Origin: Symbiodinium natans
Lineage: Eukaryota > Sar > Dinophyceae > Suessiales > Symbiodiniaceae
NCBI GenBank assembly: GCA_905221605.1
Contig: CAJNDS010001136.1
Span: 673,939-737,938 of the forward strand
Direction of reading: 5' to 3'
DNA: 64,000 nt
Shown: piece by piece, positions 60,520 through 64,000 of the stretch
Numbering within the stretch: the first letter of the stretch is position 1
Layout: the number at the start of each line of letters is the position of its first letter
Translations under genes and position numbers: made by a program
Notes under the pieces: model-generated
The model's input: only the letters and a program-made list of their open reading frames with translations
Database searches by the model: none
Told to the model about the DNA's origin: nothing

Positions 60520-62289
60520 ATGTCTGAGGCTTTGGCCTCTGCTGCAGGTGGTGACGAGGACGAGTTCGGCAGCCTTCGGTCATCATTGATTTTGAGCGCC
60601 GCAGACGAGGTTGACTCCTCCTATCCTCTGGCGGTCATAGCTGTGCCACGGGAAGGCGGCGATAGAGTACTGGTTGCAGCCGCCTTGATTGCTGAGGCCT
60701 CCGACGCTGGAATCATCGCGGCATTCCCGTCCCGGTGTTGGCATCGCGCCCCTTCGAACCGCGTCTTGTCTCTGGATTACATCCGCCGAGTGTCGGCTGT
60801 TCGGGTTCATCTGGCCGAGGCTGAGGACCGTGCGGTGGACTCGACTGCCGAGTTGCGGGTCTGTGTGGGCATCCTCACCGCTGTGGGCGAGGCCGCTGCT
60901 GACTTTGTCAGGGATCTTGAGGGCGACGTGACCATTGACTTCCCTTTCGGCCAGGGTGATCTTGCAGGAGCTTACCCCAGTGCAACCGGGCTGGTGGAAG
61001 CTGCGCGGAGCTTCTTCGAATTCCACACCGCAGAGAGCGGGGAGCCGCCTCGAAGTACCTCTCCTGTTGCTGCGACTGCTGGCTTTGAAGGGCGACTTTC
61101 TGCTCTGGAGGCATGCTTTCGGGACATACAAGGGAGCCTGAGAACTTTGACACAACAAGCTCGCTCCAGCCCAGCCGAAGAACCGCCGCGAGCCTCGCCA
61201 AAAGTGAAAGCAAAGAGTCAAGTGGGCTCAGGGGCCGACAGAGTCAAGAAAGCACCGAGAGAGGTGCTAGACCCAGCTGTAGCAAAGGCGGCCGAGGATG
61301 CAGGGATCCCGGAAGCACACATCGCGGAGATTGCCCGGCTTCTTCGCAAGCAGAAGAAGGTCATGCCAGACGAGCCAGGCGCCAAGATGTCAGGTGCCAA
61401 GGCATCTGGGGACTCCGGAGTGGGCCTTCAGGACTTCCTGGACGACGAGGCCGAGCCCTACGAGGACGAGGACGAAGAGGAAGCGCTGCCGAGTCAGGAC
61501 CCAATGCACGCTGCGCTGCTGCAGCTGACGGAGATTGCCACTCAGCTGTCGGCTTCTCGGAGACGAGAGAACACTTTGGACGCCATTTTGGACTCGAGCG
61601 GCGGTGCTGGGTCTCAAGCAGATATCGGCAATGCTGGCTCCAGTTCTCGGCGCAACGCAGCGGCTTGGCGGGCACTCAGGGACCGACTCACCAGTCAGCC
61701 GAAGGATCTCGTCGCCAATCTGGAGCAGCGTCTGCAGGCGGACTTCGCTTTGCGGACAACGCTGCCTGGAAGTGGGCAGATCCCCGTGACCTGTCGAGCT
61801 TGGCTCGAAATGAGATCCAAGGTGCAAAGTTACCCTACGACAATTCGGTTCTTGTGGGCAGTCGCAGGCGTGGCCGACGCGATCAAGGACAACAAGATCG
61901 ACGAGGCGTACTGCCGATGTCTTTTGACGTTGGCAGCCGGGGACCAGCTGAGCATCGACAGAGGGAGCTGGTCGCTAGCAGCGGAGGTGCTGCTAGAGGA
62001 CGGCCCGCCGTTCGGCGCTTTTGGTGTTCGACCTCTTCCGTCCGGAGCAGAGCAGCCTTTCAGCCGCCTCATCGACCCACGATGGCTGGACCTTTTCGTC
62101 TGCCGGCTGAAGGAAGTCGACGCGTACTTGGAGACCAGGCGAAAGCTGGGTCAAGGGAGCAAGGGCGACCAGGGCAACCATGGCGCGGGCTCGGACGAGA
62201 AGAGCGAAAGGCCCGACCCCAAAAGAAAGCAGTGGAAGGGGGGCGGGAAGGGAGGCGGAGGCCGTGGAGCGGCCGAAGCCGACAAGTGA
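60520..62289 (+). CDS. Gag-like protein of a retroelement
   Basis: 589 codons from ATG 60520. The N-terminal third is an Ala/Val-rich globular region, then a Pro/Ser/Lys-rich linker, an acidic stretch (AEPYEDEDEEEALPSQD, about residues 313-330), an Arg-rich helical region and a basic Gly/Lys C-terminus (KRKQWKGGGKGGGGRG) suited to nucleic-acid binding. No zinc knuckle is present. I recall this protein type as abundant in Symbiodinium genomes next to reverse-transcriptase-like ORFs. The high GC content and lack of introns differ from the split host genes nearby. Confidence 0.6.
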   Translation: MSEALASAAGGDEDEFGSLRSSLILSAADEVDSSYPLAVIAVPREGGDRVLVAAALIAEASDAGIIAAFPSRCWHRAPSNRVLSLDYIRRVSAVRVHLAEAEDRAVDSTAELRVCVGILTAVGEAAADFVRDLEGDVTIDFPFGQGDLAGAYPSATGLVEAARSFFEFHTAESGEPPRSTSPVAATAGFEGRLSALEACFRDIQGSLRTLTQQARSSPAEEPPRASPKVKAKSQVGSGADRVKKAPREVLDPAVAKAAEDAGIPEAHIAEIARLLRKQKKVMPDEPGAKMSGAKASGDSGVGLQDFLDDEAEPYEDEDEEEALPSQDPMHAALLQLTEIATQLSASRRRENTLDAILDSSGGAGSQADIGNAGSSSRRNAAAWRALRDRLTSQPKDLVANLEQRLQADFALRTTLPGSGQIPVTCRAWLEMRSKVQSYPTTIRFLWAVAGVADAIKDNKIDEAYCRCLLTLAAGDQLSIDRGSWSLAAEVLLEDGPPFGAFGVRPLPSGAEQPFSRLIDPRWLDLFVCRLKEVDAYLETRRKLGQGSKGDQGNHGAGSDEKSERPDPKRKQWKGGGKGGGGRGAAEADK

Positions 62290-62453
62290 GCCCAGAAGCA
62301 TGCAAACCTCGTGCGGGGCGAGACCAAAGCCACGCTGCATCAGTGAAAGTCCCTGGTGCAGAAGCCACTACGATCAATCCCCTTGCTTTGTGGACGGCCT
62401 TGCCGAGGTTTCTTTTGTCAACTTCAAATTCGTTTTCCAAGTTTTTCAGATCT

Positions 62454-64000
62454 ATGACACATAGTTCGCCTCAGAGCTCTTCGTCAAGCTCTACCTCTTC
62501 GCTTTTGCCTTTATGGCCTATGCGGCTGCCGTATACTGAAGAAGTGCACGGTGATCGCCCAGACCCTTCCAGTAGCTGTGCCTCCTCAGTCCTGGCTGTT
62601 CATAACGCGGTGAACTTAGCCGTAGCCTGTTTGAACTGGCTGCATCTGGGAAGGCCTAGCACGGCTCCACCTGAGATCCGCGGAGTCGGTCTACTGACTG
62701 GCTGCCAGAAAGGGGCGGTGCAGCGGCTGGAAAAGTCGTTGAGAGATGTCGTTTTGCATGAAGCAGTCGATGCAGCGGCGATGGGTCGTGTCGCAGCTAA
62801 AGTTGAAAACCTTGAGCAATTGATCAGTGAGCTTTCCCGGAAGGCTGCGGTCGTGGCCAAGTCGATGACAGCCTACACCAAGCAGTCTTCTCGAACAGAG
62901 CCCCTTTTCGATCCGGGCGAGGTCGAGTATGCCAGTCACTTGACCAGCCACTCTGCGAAGCACATGACAGCAAAGCCCATCATCGCTGAGCGCATTTCGT
63001 TCGGCCCTGCCCCAAAGTTTGACCCAGTGCCGTACATGGACCCTTTGACCCGAGAGCGGTACCTGTATCCCCTCCAACACTCGCTAGCTGAGGACGAAGC
63101 TCCTGAAGAACCTCCTCGAGCACGCTTCTTGGCGAGCAAGGCTGAGAAGACGAAGTTCCTGCATAGGCTGGGAGAGTCAGGACGTCTGCGGCTAGTACCA
63201 GTAGCTTTGGCTCGCAAACGTTGTCTCAATGGAGCATTTGCAGTGCCAAAGGATCTCACCAGAGATCGGTTCATCCTGGATGCCCGAGGACCGAATCTCT
63301 TGGAGGAGGGTTTGACGCGTTGGACCCAAAGTATGGCTTTGGCGGCGTCGCTGGTGCATGTTTCCCTCAAGCCTTACGAGGTGCTTCTTCTGAGCGGTAC
63401 CGACTTGAGAGACTATTACTTCAACTTTGTCATCTCAGAGGAGCGGATCGTTCGTAATTGCCTGGCAGGTGCGGTCGATGAATCTTTTGTTCGCGCCTAT
63501 TGCGGGCACGAAGTCTTCCAGAAGAGGCGAGGTCCGTACCGAGCCTCTTTGGGATCTTTGGCAATGGGGGACATTAACAGTGTAGAGTTTGGTCAGTTGG
63601 CACACTTGTCGCTAGCGCTGTCGTCAGGAGCTGTCGCTCCGACTGAACTGCTTACACTGCGTTCAAAGCCTAGCGCTTCTGCCATCGCAGGAGGCATAGT
63701 GATCGACGATCTCGTCGTCATGGAGAAGATCGACCGTGAAGCTGTGGCGGCCATGGTGCCGGGGACTTCTCGAGGAGCAGTAAGGCTAGGCAAGGTCGAG
63801 AAGGCCTACGAGACAGCAGGGTTGGAGCAAAGTAAACCTAAGACTTTCAAGGAAAAGCTCCGCGCTACGGTGTGGGGAGCCTTGGTGGATGGAGACAAGG
63901 GGGTGGTGCGCCCTGTGCCTGAACGCCTCATTCCAGTGATCTCGCTGACCGTCGAAGTGATCAGGGCAGGGGTCGCAACTCGTCACATCTTGTCGGTGAT
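62454..64000 (+). CDS. Reverse-transcriptase-like polyprotein, cut by window end
   Basis: Open from ATG 62454 to the edge (515 codons, no stop). After about 230 residues come RT-like blocks: FAVPKDLTRDRFILDARGPN (fingers, with K and R/D positions), LSGTDLRDYYFNFVISEER (the first catalytic D region), LGSLAMGDINSVEFGQLAH, and GIVIDDLVVMEKID, where IDD replaces the usual Y/F-x-DD. The order and spacing fit a reverse transcriptase, but the family is divergent and might be DIRS-like or another clade. It stands in a different frame from the gag-like ORF, 165 bases downstream of its stop. Confidence 0.6.
   Translation, partial: MTHSSPQSSSSSSTSSLLPLWPMRLPYTEEVHGDRPDPSSSCASSVLAVHNAVNLAVACLNWLHLGRPSTAPPEIRGVGLLTGCQKGAVQRLEKSLRDVVLHEAVDAAAMGRVAAKVENLEQLISELSRKAAVVAKSMTAYTKQSSRTEPLFDPGEVEYASHLTSHSAKHMTAKPIIAERISFGPAPKFDPVPYMDPLTRERYLYPLQHSLAEDEAPEEPPRARFLASKAEKTKFLHRLGESGRLRLVPVALARKRCLNGAFAVPKDLTRDRFILDARGPNLLEEGLTRWTQSMALAASLVHVSLKPYEVLLLSGTDLRDYYFNFVISEERIVRNCLAGAVDESFVRAYCGHEVFQKRRGPYRASLGSLAMGDINSVEFGQLAHLSLALSSGAVAPTELLTLRSKPSASAIAGGIVIDDLVVMEKIDREAVAAMVPGTSRGAVRLGKVEKAYETAGLEQSKPKTFKEKLRATVWGALVDGDKGVVRPVPERLIPVISLTVEVIRAGVATRHILSV

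Overview
The window looks like nuclear DNA of a dinoflagellate, probably from the Symbiodinium/Polarella side of the group. The evidence is plant-type TTTAGGG telomeric repeats, GA- and GC-starting introns beside GT ones, a Copia-type element with dinoflagellate-style extra domains, and retroelement proteins (59.8-64 kb) of a kind I recall from Symbiodinium genomes. The species call is inference. No bacterial features, tRNA, rRNA or CRISPR array was found.

Layout. Almost the whole window (1-11.8 kb, 21.8-34 kb, 36-46 kb, 49.4-59.8 kb) is a sea of TTTAGGG/CCCTAAA arrays, pure and degenerate, in both orientations, dotted with 100-150 bp inverted-repeat elements (MITE/introner-like) and short islands of coding sequence. 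The islands are exons. Two genes can be assembled completely: an acid ceramidase/NAAA-family hydrolase of eight exons (54832-57469) and a secreted, probably GPI-anchored, glycosyltransferase-like protein of two exons (36621-39114). A third, basic-then-acidic gene is largely recoverable from about ten small exons (39803-44464). Single exons of further genes are scattered elsewhere, including a Lon protease exon at 49459-49530. All these host exons read on the + strand except one minus-strand fragment near 34.6 kb, which fits unidirectional dinoflagellate gene blocks.

A complete 9.9 kb Copia-superfamily LTR retrotransposon lies antisense at 11868-21759, inside a telomere-repeat tract. It has identical 237 bp LTRs, a TAGGG target duplication, a primer-binding site matching a Met-tRNA anticodon arm and a polypurine tract. 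Its polyprotein carries gag with zinc knuckles, two protease-like domains, a cytosine-methyltransferase-like domain, integrase, a 2OG-Fe(II)-dioxygenase-like domain, reverse transcriptase, RNase H and a membrane/Cys-rich tail. Two larger non-autonomous elements (29811-31892 and 46486-49326) share an architecture of AT microsatellite, C-run and short inverted terminus, and share an internal satellite. The right end (59841-64000) holds another retroelement: a small membrane protein, a gag-like protein and a reverse-transcriptase-like ORF cut by the window edge.

The most interesting pattern is the use of telomeric repeat as intron material. TTTAGGG arrays often begin right after exons (GTTTAGGG or GTAGGG donors) and CCCTAAA arrays often end just before the AG acceptor of the next exon, so an intron can be an inverted repeat able to pair its own ends. 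Several telomeric tracts and inverted-repeat elements are flanked by short direct repeats, as if they had been inserted, and intron boundaries themselves commonly show a direct repeat starting AG|G.
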